From assembly GCA_900752115.1 (NCBI GenBank), contig CAADUC010000014.1, positions 1 to 15,069 of the forward strand: DNA of 15,069 nucleotides, written 5' to 3'. Below are positions 6,873 to 13,737 of this stretch, piece by piece. The notes under the pieces were generated by a model. It searched no databases. It saw only the letters and a list, made by a program, of their open reading frames with translations, and was not told the DNA's origin. Within the stretch, counting starts at the first letter, position 1; every line of letters begins with the position of its first letter. The stretch comes from Clostridia bacterium. GTDB taxonomy: Bacteria > Bacillota > Clostridia > Oscillospirales > Acutalibacteraceae. The position numbers and the translations under genes were made by a program.

Positions 6873-6881
6873 CGATCGTCT

Positions 6882-7130
6882 TTATTGCGCAAAGAACATG
6901 AAGATGTTGATCGCGACAACCAAAGCAAAAAAGCCAATGGTGATCACTTTCGTCCATCTTGCCAAAAACGCGTCGACCGAGCGGGCCTTGTTCTTCGAAA
7001 GGAACGTATCAGCGCCGCCGGTGATGGCGCCCACATTCTGCTGATGGCCTTCCTGCAGAATTACAATGATCGTAATCGCAATGGAAAACAACAGAAGGAT
7101 GACCCCAAAGACAATCTGGATAGCTGGCAT
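6882..7130 (-). CDS. secG: SecG, preprotein translocase subunit
   Basis: An 82-residue inner-membrane protein, the accessory subunit of the SecYEG channel. It has two membrane helices (about residues 4-26 and 60-80) separated by a polar loop containing the family motif ITGGADTFLSKNKARSVDAFLAR (35-57), in which the GGADTFL-like stretch is highly conserved in SecG. Length matches the family (75-85 in Firmicutes). The ATG at 7130 has GGAGGTG at good spacing. It is transcribed from the near-consensus promoter at 7168-7196 and ends in a strong terminator, so it is mainly monocistronic, upstream of rnr in the usual secG-rnr arrangement. Confidence 0.97.
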   Translation of the reverse strand: MPAIQIVFGVILLLFSIAITIIVILQEGHQQNVGAITGGADTFLSKNKARSVDAFLARWTKVITIGFFALVVAINIFMFFAQ

Positions 7131-7167
7131 AAGGCACCTCCGTAAGCATAAATATCGATCTTAGAAC

Positions 7168-7196
7168 ATCATAGCACATTCCATGTATGTTTGCAA
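7168..7196 (-). promoter_or_regulatory. Sigma-A promoter of secG
   Basis: On the minus strand TTGCAA (7196-7191) and TATGAT (7173-7168) are separated by exactly 17 bases, and TGC precedes the -10 (extended -10). Predicted transcription starts about 7160, giving a leader of about 30 bases before the secG ATG. Confidence 0.85.
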
Positions 7197-7241
7197 GTCC
7201 ATTTTTCGTATGTCCGGAGACGCTCCCTTTGTGCTTTCTGC

Positions 7242-8753
7242 TTACTTCTTTTCGGCCGCGCCTTCTCCGGCCTGCAATGTAAAGTTGGGATCGTAAAACT
7301 CCGGCGGGACTTCGGCAAACCTGCCGCCAAGACGGCAGCCAATCGGGGCCGCAATCAGACAGGCCACAAAAGAAGAAGCCATTGCAATCACGCCGAACAG
7401 TGCCGCATTGGCGCTGTTAAAGCCGGACAAGATTGCGAGGAGCAGAGAAACGCCTGCACCGACAATCATTCCCGCCCAGGCGCCTGTGCGGTTCATCCTC
7501 TTCCACCACAGGCCGAGGAAGTACGGAGCCAGAAAGGCGCCGGAAATGGTTCCCCACGAGAAGGACATCAGCGTCAGAATCGGCGTTTTGAAAACGGCAA
7601 TCAGGAAGGAAAGGACGATAAACACAAAACACAGGACACGAGTCTGCAGAAGCGTCCTGGCTTTGTCCTCTTTCTTCTGGTGCGCGGCAATCAGATCCAG
7701 GGAGATCGCTGAGCACGCGGCGAGGGTGATTCCGGAAAGCGTGGAGACGGACGCCGAGAGGACCAAAATCAGCACGATACCGAGCAGAACAGACGGCAGC
7801 GTCCTGTCCAAAATGATCGGAATCATCTGATCCGTCCCGCCTGCCGGCGCTTGCTCAAAGAACAGTCTGGTCAGCGAACCGATAAAATAGGCGGCAATGG
7901 AAATCAGAGCGCAGAAAGCGGTGGAAATTACCGTACCCGCACGGATCGCCTTCTGATCGGCAACACCGTAAAATTTTTGGATCATCTGAGGCATTCCCCA
8001 AGTGCCGACACTCGTGAGCAAACACAGACCGACCAGCTGAGCCGCTCCCGCCCCGCTCAGGGAAAGAATACCGGCTTCGTCCATGATCTCCGTGAGCCGC
8101 TCCATTCCCGCGGAAAAACCTCCCACATCGGGAGAGAACAGAATAAAGCCCACCATCAGGAGCACGCCGACAATCATAACGGCACCCTGAATCAAGTCGG
8201 CGCGCAGAGAAGCAATATAGCCGCCTGCAATAAGATAAGCCGCAGCCACCAGCGCAATTGCCAGCATCGCCCACTCATACCGTACGCCGAGAGCAATCTC
8301 ACACAAATATGAAAGACCGGAATAGACGCTTGCGGAATACGGTACCATAAAAATAAAAATCAGAAGGGCCGCAAAAGTTTTCATACGCGGCGAGAGATAG
8401 CGCTTCTCAAACATCTGCGGCATCGTTTTAATTTTGAGCCGGCGCGTGACATCACGCGTTTTCGGCGCCAAAAGCTTCCAGGCCAGGTAAGCTCCCAACA
8501 GGCCGTTCGATATGCCGATCAGCACAGCCCACAAACCGAAGCTGTACCCGCTGCTTCCTGCATAACCGATAAACAGGACGGCGGAAAAGTATGTGGTTCC
8601 GTAGGCAAAGGCGGAAACCCAGGGACCGGCCCGACGGCCTCCCACCACAAAATCCGTGAGCGTTTTTGTCTTACGGGCGCTCTGCAGGCCTACCAACACC
8701 ATCGCCGCAATATACAAGGCGATAATGATCCAGATAACAGTTTCCTTCGGCAA
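7242..8753 (-). CDS. Sodium:solute symporter (SSS/SLC5 family)
   Basis: A roughly 503-residue integral membrane transporter with about 13 predicted helices, importing an unidentified organic solute with Na+. Family features: the first-helix DFVVGGRRAGPWVSAFAYGTTYFSAVLFIGYAG region; GGYIASLRADLIQGAVM (about 177-193); and the helix-8 LSASVSTLSGITLAA segment, whose Ser-Thr pair (about 337-338) matches the Na2-site Ser-Thr of PutP. It is not close enough to PutP, PanF or sialic acid transporters by eye to name a substrate. The preferred start is TTG at 8753, 8 bases after AAGGAG; a GTG at 8762 abuts that ribosome binding site. It has its own consensus promoter (8812-8840) and is probably monocistronic. 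No convincing terminator separates it from the secG promoter. Confidence 0.92.
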   Translation of the reverse strand: MPKETVIWIIIALYIAAMVLVGLQSARKTKTLTDFVVGGRRAGPWVSAFAYGTTYFSAVLFIGYAGSSGYSFGLWAVLIGISNGLLGAYLAWKLLAPKTRDVTRRLKIKTMPQMFEKRYLSPRMKTFAALLIFIFMVPYSASVYSGLSYLCEIALGVRYEWAMLAIALVAAAYLIAGGYIASLRADLIQGAVMIVGVLLMVGFILFSPDVGGFSAGMERLTEIMDEAGILSLSGAGAAQLVGLCLLTSVGTWGMPQMIQKFYGVADQKAIRAGTVISTAFCALISIAAYFIGSLTRLFFEQAPAGGTDQMIPIILDRTLPSVLLGIVLILVLSASVSTLSGITLAACSAISLDLIAAHQKKEDKARTLLQTRVLCFVFIVLSFLIAVFKTPILTLMSFSWGTISGAFLAPYFLGLWWKRMNRTGAWAGMIVGAGVSLLLAILSGFNSANAALFGVIAMASSFVACLIAAPIGCRLGGRFAEVPPEFYDPNFTLQAGEGAAEKK

Positions 8754-8811
8754 TGCTCCCACTCCTTAATTTTAGCGGTTTAAAGCTTTTACTTGCTAAA
8801 GCAATATCGAC

Positions 8812-8840
8812 ATTATACCGAAAGAATCATCGCTTGTCAA
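8812..8840 (-). promoter_or_regulatory. Perfect consensus sigma-A promoter of the symporter gene
   Basis: Minus-strand TTGACA (8840-8835), a 17-base spacer and TATAAT (8817-8812) match the sigma-A consensus exactly. Transcription should start about 8805, giving a leader of about 50 bases that includes an inverted repeat (TTTAGC at 8771-8776 with GCTAAA at 8795-8800) ending close to the ribosome binding site. A perfect promoter on a transporter gene suggests strong basal expression or control by a repressor or the leader. Confidence 0.93.
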
Positions 8841-8861
8841 TCATTCCTGCAAATATTTTCG

Positions 8862-8893
8862 AAAAAAGCGCGCAGAACTACATCCGCGCGCTT
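8862..8893 (-). terminator. Intrinsic terminator of the parE-parC transcript
   Basis: An 8-bp stem (AAGCGCGC/GCGCGCTT, 8866-8873 with 8886-8893) and a 12-base loop, followed on the minus strand by a T-run (6 T, two of them inside the stem). It lies 22 bases upstream of the symporter -35 box, so it insulates the symporter promoter from parC read-through. Confidence 0.8.
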
Positions 8894-9048
8894 GAATTTC
8901 TCGAAAAAGATTGGTGGCAGAAATGTACTGAATGTGTGCCGCCGGCACATCACGCCCTTTTGAAAAGGCCCCAGCGAAAACCTCATGTTTGCCCTCTGAC
9001 AGCTTTTTGCAGCATCAGGCGGAAAACATGTATATTCCCCCCATGGCG

Positions 9049-9057
9049 TGATATACT
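9049..9057 (+). promoter_or_regulatory. Extended -10 promoter for the plus-strand small RNA candidate
   Basis: TGATATACT at 9049-9057 fits an extended -10 element (TGn-TATACT). The -35 region (TGTATA at 9029-9034, 17-base spacer) is poor, as is common with extended -10 promoters. Predicted start is near 9064. It is the only plausible plus-strand promoter paired with a plus-strand terminator in the window. Confidence 0.4.
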
Positions 9058-9063
9058 AGAAAC

Positions 9064-9144
9064 CGGAAGCGCGGACGAAACTTGCGTTTGCCGCCTCGCG
9101 TTCCTCCCCGCCCGGACCGTTCGGCCCGGGCGGGGTTCTTTTTT
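9064..9144 (+). ncRNA. Candidate small RNA of about 80 nt between parC and the symporter
   Basis: The interval between an extended -10 box and a strong plus-strand terminator contains no open reading frame with a ribosome binding site, but it folds well. The first hairpin (9071-9094) pairs GCGG/CCGC with inner AAAC/GTTT around TTGC; the second is the terminator stem. The unit is the size of typical bacterial sRNAs and is oriented opposite to all genes around it. Its last bases overlap the parC stop codon antisense, so it could act in cis on the parC 3' end or in trans. Existence as a transcript is inference from these signals. Confidence 0.35.
9106..9144 (+). terminator. Strong plus-strand intrinsic terminator next to parC stop
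   Basis: A perfect 10-bp stem (CCCCGCCCGG at 9106-9115 with CCGGGCGGGG at 9126-9135), further internal CC/GG pairing, and then TTCTTTTTT (9136-9144). The T-run is only on the plus strand. Read on the minus strand it is a 3'-UTR hairpin directly after the parC stop, preceded by A-residues, and could only terminate weakly in that direction. Confidence 0.75.
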
Positions 9145-11380
9145 ACAGAGTAAGCTGTTCTCCCTGCGTATCCTCCGCCGCGGGAAGGCTTCCGGTCGCC
9201 GGAATGTTCTTCCGATACCGATCCGGCTTCTGGAATCTTCCCTCTGCATACGGCACAGCCGAAAGCACACGTGCGCTTTTCTTCAGCGTCATCACCTGAA
9301 CGCCCTGTGTACTGCGGGTGCTCTTGGAAGCAATCGCGCCGGAATGGAAGAGCAGCAGACGCCCCTGCGAGCTGGTAACAAGATATTCCCCGTCTTCGGC
9401 AAGCTGGCATACGCTCACCAGCGGCGACTTGTCGCTGTAAGCTCCCAGAAGCTTTTTACGGTTGGTTTTGGTCTCATACGCAGACAAATCCACCTTGGCT
9501 GCCTTTCCGTTCTCAAAGAAGAAAAGCAGATAACCGGCATAGTCCTTTGTCACGGCCATATAGACGGCGTTTTCCCCCTCGTCCATTCCGAGACGGGCAG
9601 GGATAAATTCGCCGAGCACGCTCGCCTTGGTATCCCCGAAATCGCTGGCCTTTGCTTTATAAACCTGGCAGCGGTCCGTGAAAAACAGCAGATCGGACGC
9701 ATTGGTCGCCTCAAGCGTCTGAACGATCTCGTCGCCCTCCTTAAGCTTCTGTTCGCCACTCATGCGCAAAGACTGCGGCGTAATCTTTTTGAAATATCCC
9801 TCACGGGTAAAGAAGAGATGAACCGGATAATCGGGAACCTCTTCCTCCTCTGCCGCCTCCTCCAGCTCATCGGCGTAAAGCAGCATCGAGCGGCGCGGCT
9901 GGCCGTACGTCTTCGCGACCTCCTTGAGCTCGGAGATGATGATGGACTTTACCTTTGACTTGCTGTCCATAATCTCCTGCAGAGCGGCGATATCCTTCTC
10001 CAGCTGGGAGATCTCGTCGGTACGCTTCAAAATATATTCGCGGTTCAAATGGCGCAGCTTGATTTCCGCCACATATTCCGCCTGTGTCTCATCAATGCCG
10101 AAACCGATCATCAGATTCGGCACGACCTCGGCCTCTTCTTCCGTTTCACGGACAATTCTGACCGCTTTGTCAATGTCAAGCAAAATCGCCTGCAGACCGC
10201 GGAGCAGATGGAGCTTCTCGCGCTTGCGGGAGAGATCGAAATACGTGCGGCGGCGCACGCATTCCACACGGAAGGCGGTCCACTCATCGAGGAGCTCACG
10301 CACACCCATGACGCGCGGAACCCCCGCCACGAGAACGTTGAAATTACAGGAGAAGCTGTCCTCCAACGTCGTCATTCGGAAGAGCTTCTGCATCAGCTTA
10401 TCCGGATCGACGCCGCGTTTGAGATCGATCGTGATTTTCAGACCGTTAAGGCCCGTCTCGTCGCGAATATCAGCAATCTCCCGGAGCTTTCCCTGCTTAA
10501 TGAGATCGACAACCTTTTCGACAATCACCTCGACCGTCGTGGTCGGCGGAATCTGCGTAATGTCCACACAGTTGGCGGACTTATCATAGGTATAGCGCGA
10601 GCGGACACGGAAGCTGCCGCGTCCCGTCGCGTAGATCTCTTCCATCTGCTTCCTGTCATAGATAATCAAACCGCCGCCCGGAAAATCAGGCGCCTGAAGC
10701 GTGGAGAGCACGTCAAACTCCGGATCACGGAGAAGTCCAATGGTTGTCTGGCAGACTTCGGAAAGATTGAACGGGCAGATAGAACTCGCCATACCGACAG
10801 CGATGCCGGTGTTGGCGTTGACAAGCACCGACGGAAAAGTCGCGGGCAGAAGCGTCGGTTCTTTCAGCGTGTTGTCATAGTTGTCGACAAAGTTGACGGT
10901 ATCCTTGTCGATATCCCGGAAAAGCTCCTGACAGATGTTGTCCAGACGGGCTTCCGTATATCGCGAGGCCGCCCATGCCATATCGCGGGAATAAAATTTG
11001 CCGAAGTTTCCCTTCGAATCTACAAACGGATGCAGCAGCGCTTCATAGCCGCGGCTCAGACGCACCATCGTATCGTAAATCGCAGCGTCGCCGTGCGGGT
11101 TGAGCTTCATCGTCTGACCGACGATGTTGGCGCTCTTGGTACGCGTCGGGCCGAGCAGGCCCATTTTATACATGGTATAGAGCAGCTTGCGGTGCGACGG
11201 CTTGAAGCCGTCAATCTCCGGAATTGCGCGCGACAAAATAACGCTCATCGCGTACGGCATATAATTCTTTTCAAGCGTATCGGTGATCGGCTGCTCCATC
11301 ACCTCTCCGGCGTGCTCGATCACACCGTGCACCGCTCCGCTGGGCCGTGCCTCGCCGGTATCGTTTCTCTTTCTTGGCAT
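9143..11380 (-). CDS. parC: Type II topoisomerase subunit A, ParC-like (topo IV/GyrA family)
   Basis: A 745-residue DNA cleavage-religation subunit. The breakage-reunion domain starts with DTLEKNYMPYAMSVILSRAIPEIDGFKPSHRK (about 34-64). The quinolone-determining segment is NPHGDAAIYD (94-103) and the catalytic tyrosine is Tyr141 in SRYTEARL, with Arg140 before it. Beta-propeller-like repeats follow from about residue 515. The GyrA-box (QRRGGKG type) is absent, and KTNRKKLLGAY occurs in the corresponding kind of position. Length and this absence favour topo IV A over gyrase A. It has a roughly 20-residue N-terminal extension. The ATG at 11380 is preceded by GGGAGG, which sits in the 13-base gap after the parE stop, so the two are translationally close. 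With ParE it should form an A2B2 enzyme that decatenates chromosomes. Biochemical type is inferred. Confidence 0.92.
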   Translation of the reverse strand: MPRKRNDTGEARPSGAVHGVIEHAGEVMEQPITDTLEKNYMPYAMSVILSRAIPEIDGFKPSHRKLLYTMYKMGLLGPTRTKSANIVGQTMKLNPHGDAAIYDTMVRLSRGYEALLHPFVDSKGNFGKFYSRDMAWAASRYTEARLDNICQELFRDIDKDTVNFVDNYDNTLKEPTLLPATFPSVLVNANTGIAVGMASSICPFNLSEVCQTTIGLLRDPEFDVLSTLQAPDFPGGGLIIYDRKQMEEIYATGRGSFRVRSRYTYDKSANCVDITQIPPTTTVEVIVEKVVDLIKQGKLREIADIRDETGLNGLKITIDLKRGVDPDKLMQKLFRMTTLEDSFSCNFNVLVAGVPRVMGVRELLDEWTAFRVECVRRRTYFDLSRKREKLHLLRGLQAILLDIDKAVRIVRETEEEAEVVPNLMIGFGIDETQAEYVAEIKLRHLNREYILKRTDEISQLEKDIAALQEIMDSKSKVKSIIISELKEVAKTYGQPRRSMLLYADELEEAAEEEEVPDYPVHLFFTREGYFKKITPQSLRMSGEQKLKEGDEIVQTLEATNASDLLFFTDRCQVYKAKASDFGDTKASVLGEFIPARLGMDEGENAVYMAVTKDYAGYLLFFFENGKAAKVDLSAYETKTNRKKLLGAYSDKSPLVSVCQLAEDGEYLVTSSQGRLLLFHSGAIASKSTRSTQGVQVMTLKKSARVLSAVPYAEGRFQKPDRYRKNIPATGSLPAAEDTQGEQLTL

Positions 11381-11393
11381 TTACGTTCCTCCC

Positions 11394-13373
11394 TCAGCTC
11401 ACGTCGGCTTCGTCGATGTACAGATAGCCGAACTCGGCGATGTGTTCCTTCCGCCCGCTCAGGTTGTCGCCAAGCAGCAGATCGAAAACCTGCGCCGTCT
11501 GCTCGGCGTCAGCCGGCATCACCTTGATGAGACGGCGCGTTTTCGGATTCATCGTCGTCAGATTCATCATATCCGGCTCGTTCTCGCCAAGTCCTTTGCT
11601 GCGCTGAAGCGTATACTTTTTGCCCTCAAGCTTTTTGAGGATTTCCGTCTTCTCCTGCTCCGTGTAGGCGAAGTACGTCTCCCCCTTCGTCGTAATCTCA
11701 AACAACGGCGATTCCGCGATGAAAACCTTGCCCGCGTCGATGAGGGCAGGCGTTAGACGGTAGAGCATGGTCAGCAGCAGCGTACGAATCTGGAAGCCGT
11801 CATAGTCGGCATCGGTGCAGAGAATCACCTTGTTCCAGCGCAGAAGGTTCATATCAAAGGAGGAGAGATCGCGGTTGGCCTTCGATTTGACCTGTACGCC
11901 GCAGCCGAGCACCTTAATCAGATCGGTGATAATATCGCTTTTGAAAATCTTGTCATAATCCGCCTTGAGGCAGTTGAGGATTTTACCGCGAATCGGCATG
12001 ATAGCCTGAAAATCCGGGTCGCGCGCCTGTTTGCACGCGCCGAGAGCGGAATCACCCTCCACGATAAAAATTTCGCGTTCACTGACATCACGGCTGCGGC
12101 AGTCGACAAACTTAGCCACACGGCTCGTCACGTCCATGTTGCTGGTGAGCTTTTTCTTGATGTTCAGGCGCGTTTTCTCCGCATCCTCGCGGCTGCGCTT
12201 GTTGACAAGGACCTGAGCGCCGACACGCTCGGCTTCCACGGGATTTTCAATAAAATAAATCTCCAGCTGATGACGCAGCATCTCCGTCATGGCTTCCTGG
12301 ATTCCCTTGTTCGTGATAGCCTTTTTCGTCTGGTTCTCGTAAGAGGTTTGGTTCGAAAAGGAGGAAATCACGAGCAGGAGACAGTCCTCGACGTCAGCAA
12401 ACGTGATCTTGCTCTCGTTTTTATTATATTTCCCGGCCTGCTTCAAATAGGCGTCAATCTGGCTGACAAAAGCGCTGCGGACTGCCTTGTCCGGTGCGCC
12501 TCCGTGCTCAAGCCAGCTCGAATTATGATAATACTCAATTTGATGATTCCGGTTGGAAAACGCGAGAGCAACGTTGATTTTCGTTTTATACTCCGGCTTA
12601 TCAGCCCGATCACGGACATTTCGTTCCGCCTGCCAGAACTGAACGCCCGTCATGGCGTCCTCCCCTGCAAGCTCGCGGACATGGTCCACGATTCCCTGCT
12701 GATAGAGGAACTCCGTCGTCTCAAACTTCCCGTTTACCTGGTTGCGCAGGAGAAAACGAATGCCCTCGTTGACGATCGCCTGACGCTTGATGGTATCAAG
12801 ATAATAGTCGACCGGGATATTGATATCCGTAAAAACGGAAAGATCGGGCTTCCAGCGGATTTTTGTACCGGATTTTCCCTTGTAGGGCTCCTTATGCAGA
12901 CCGCCGACATTTTCACCCTTCTCAAAATGAAGCGTGTAGCGTGTATCTCCCGTACGGATATCCACATCCATATACTCGGAAGCGTACTGTGTGGCGCACA
13001 GGCCCAAGCCGTTGAGGCCGAGAGAATATTCATAGCTTCCGTTGGAAGCGTTATTGTATTTTCCGCCGGCGTACATTTCACAGAAAACGAGCTCCCAGTT
13101 GTACCTCTGTTCCCGGTTATTGAAGTCAACCGGAATGCCGCGGCCATGGTCTTCCACCTCTACGGAGAGATCCTCATAACGAGTAACCGTAATCTCCTTA
13201 CCGTAGCCTTCACGCGCCTCGTCGATCGAGTTGGACAAAATCTCAAAGACCGAATGCTCGCATCCCTCAATACCGTCCGAACCAAAAATAACAGCCGGGC
13301 GCAGACGGACGCGATCCGCGCCTTTGAGCATCGAAATGCTATCGTTATTGTATACCGGTTTTTTCACCGCCAT
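11394..13373 (-). CDS. parE: Type II topoisomerase subunit B, ParE-like (divergent GyrB/ParE family)
   Basis: A 659-residue ATPase and TOPRIM subunit. The GHKL ATPase domain shows EILSNSIDE (Glu44, Asn48, Asp51), EDHGRGIP (74-81) and GLNGLG (119-124, where relatives have GLHGVG). The transducer domain has the ATP-contacting lysine in YENQTKKA (345-352). The TOPRIM metal residues are EGDSALG (Glu439; usually EGDSAGG) and DADYDG (Asp521, 523, 525; usually DADVDG). IRGKILN (461-467) and RSKGLGE (591-597) are conserved. All catalytic acids are kept but several signature positions differ, marking a divergent branch. The ATG at 13373 has AAGGA upstream. It lies downstream of ftsH, separated by tandem hairpins, and is directly followed by parC. 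No clear sigma-A promoter was found in the upstream gap. Confidence 0.92.
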   Translation of the reverse strand: MAVKKPVYNNDSISMLKGADRVRLRPAVIFGSDGIEGCEHSVFEILSNSIDEAREGYGKEITVTRYEDLSVEVEDHGRGIPVDFNNREQRYNWELVFCEMYAGGKYNNASNGSYEYSLGLNGLGLCATQYASEYMDVDIRTGDTRYTLHFEKGENVGGLHKEPYKGKSGTKIRWKPDLSVFTDINIPVDYYLDTIKRQAIVNEGIRFLLRNQVNGKFETTEFLYQQGIVDHVRELAGEDAMTGVQFWQAERNVRDRADKPEYKTKINVALAFSNRNHQIEYYHNSSWLEHGGAPDKAVRSAFVSQIDAYLKQAGKYNKNESKITFADVEDCLLLVISSFSNQTSYENQTKKAITNKGIQEAMTEMLRHQLEIYFIENPVEAERVGAQVLVNKRSREDAEKTRLNIKKKLTSNMDVTSRVAKFVDCRSRDVSEREIFIVEGDSALGACKQARDPDFQAIMPIRGKILNCLKADYDKIFKSDIITDLIKVLGCGVQVKSKANRDLSSFDMNLLRWNKVILCTDADYDGFQIRTLLLTMLYRLTPALIDAGKVFIAESPLFEITTKGETYFAYTEQEKTEILKKLEGKKYTLQRSKGLGENEPDMMNLTTMNPKTRRLIKVMPADAEQTAQVFDLLLGDNLSGRKEHIAEFGYLYIDEADVS

Positions 13374-13482
13374 ATGCTTTCTTCCTTCTCCTTACCCATT
13401 CATTAACCCCTCTTCACCCTCGAGCCACGTTCACGCCGCCGGGGCAAAGTCCGTTTTCACCACACGCAGACAGCGCGCAGAC
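13374..13482 (-). other. parE upstream region
   Basis: Between the ftsH-side terminator and parE I see no convincing -35/-10 pair. On the minus strand a GAGGGG followed by ATG at 13399 opens a 12-codon reading frame whose stop (13364-13366) lies just inside parE in another frame. It could be a translated upstream ORF, or chance. Nothing else is recognisable here. Confidence 0.3.
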
Positions 13483-13516
13483 AAAAAGCGCCCTGCCACT
13501 TGGGAAAGGGCGCTTT
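13483..13516 (-). terminator. Intrinsic terminator between ftsH and parE (distal)
   Basis: A perfect 10-bp stem (AAAGCGCCCT/AGGGCGCTTT, 13485-13494 with 13507-13516) with a 12-base loop, running into TTTTT and then GTC on the minus strand. This is the strongest terminator of the tandem set, about 110 bases upstream of parE. Confidence 0.85.
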
Positions 13517-13525
13517 CCCACCCAT

Positions 13526-13576
13526 CCGTTCCCGGAACGGACAGAAAGAGAGGGAAATGAAGCCATTTCCCTCTCT
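13526..13576 (-). terminator. Tandem hairpins, probable upstream terminator of ftsH
   Basis: A perfect 13-bp stem (AGAGAGGGAAATG/CATTTCCCTCTCT, 13547-13559 with 13564-13576) and a 4-base loop have a modest T-containing tail (TTCTGTCC) on the minus strand. Immediately after it comes a second palindrome (CCGTTC-CCG-GAACGG, 13526-13540). Together with the 13483-13516 terminator this makes three hairpins within about 95 bases. Confidence 0.6.
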
Positions 13577-13737
13577 CCTGTTTCAGCAGTACCGCGTTTT
13601 CTGTATCAGCGGGACATCGGAAACGCTTGCCCGGAGTTTCGCGAGGCGCAGTCAACCTGTCGCCGTTCCATCGAACTCCCTAAAAACCCAGACAAAAGCG
13701 TTCCGCGCACATCCACCGGATCCATCCCCGGCTGCCG
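13577..13737 (-). other. ftsH 3' intergenic segment with a possible short ORF
   Basis: Between the ftsH stop and the first hairpin, a minus-strand frame with ATG at 13725 runs 39 codons to TGA at 13606. An internal ATG at 13671 has AGGGAG 4 bases upstream and would encode 21 residues (MERRQVDCASRNSGQAFPMS then R). It resembles no family I know, has weak initiation signals and may be chance. Confidence 0.2.

Noticed and set aside
8753..9958. 401-codon open frame on the plus strand spanning the symporter-parC gap
   Set aside because: It runs through a promoter, two terminators and antisense parC, and has no recognisable domain or start signal.
10049..11527. 492-codon open frame on the plus strand opposite parC/parE
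   Set aside because: It is antisense to strongly conserved topoisomerase sequence, has no ribosome binding site, and is composed as expected from codon bias of the opposite strand.
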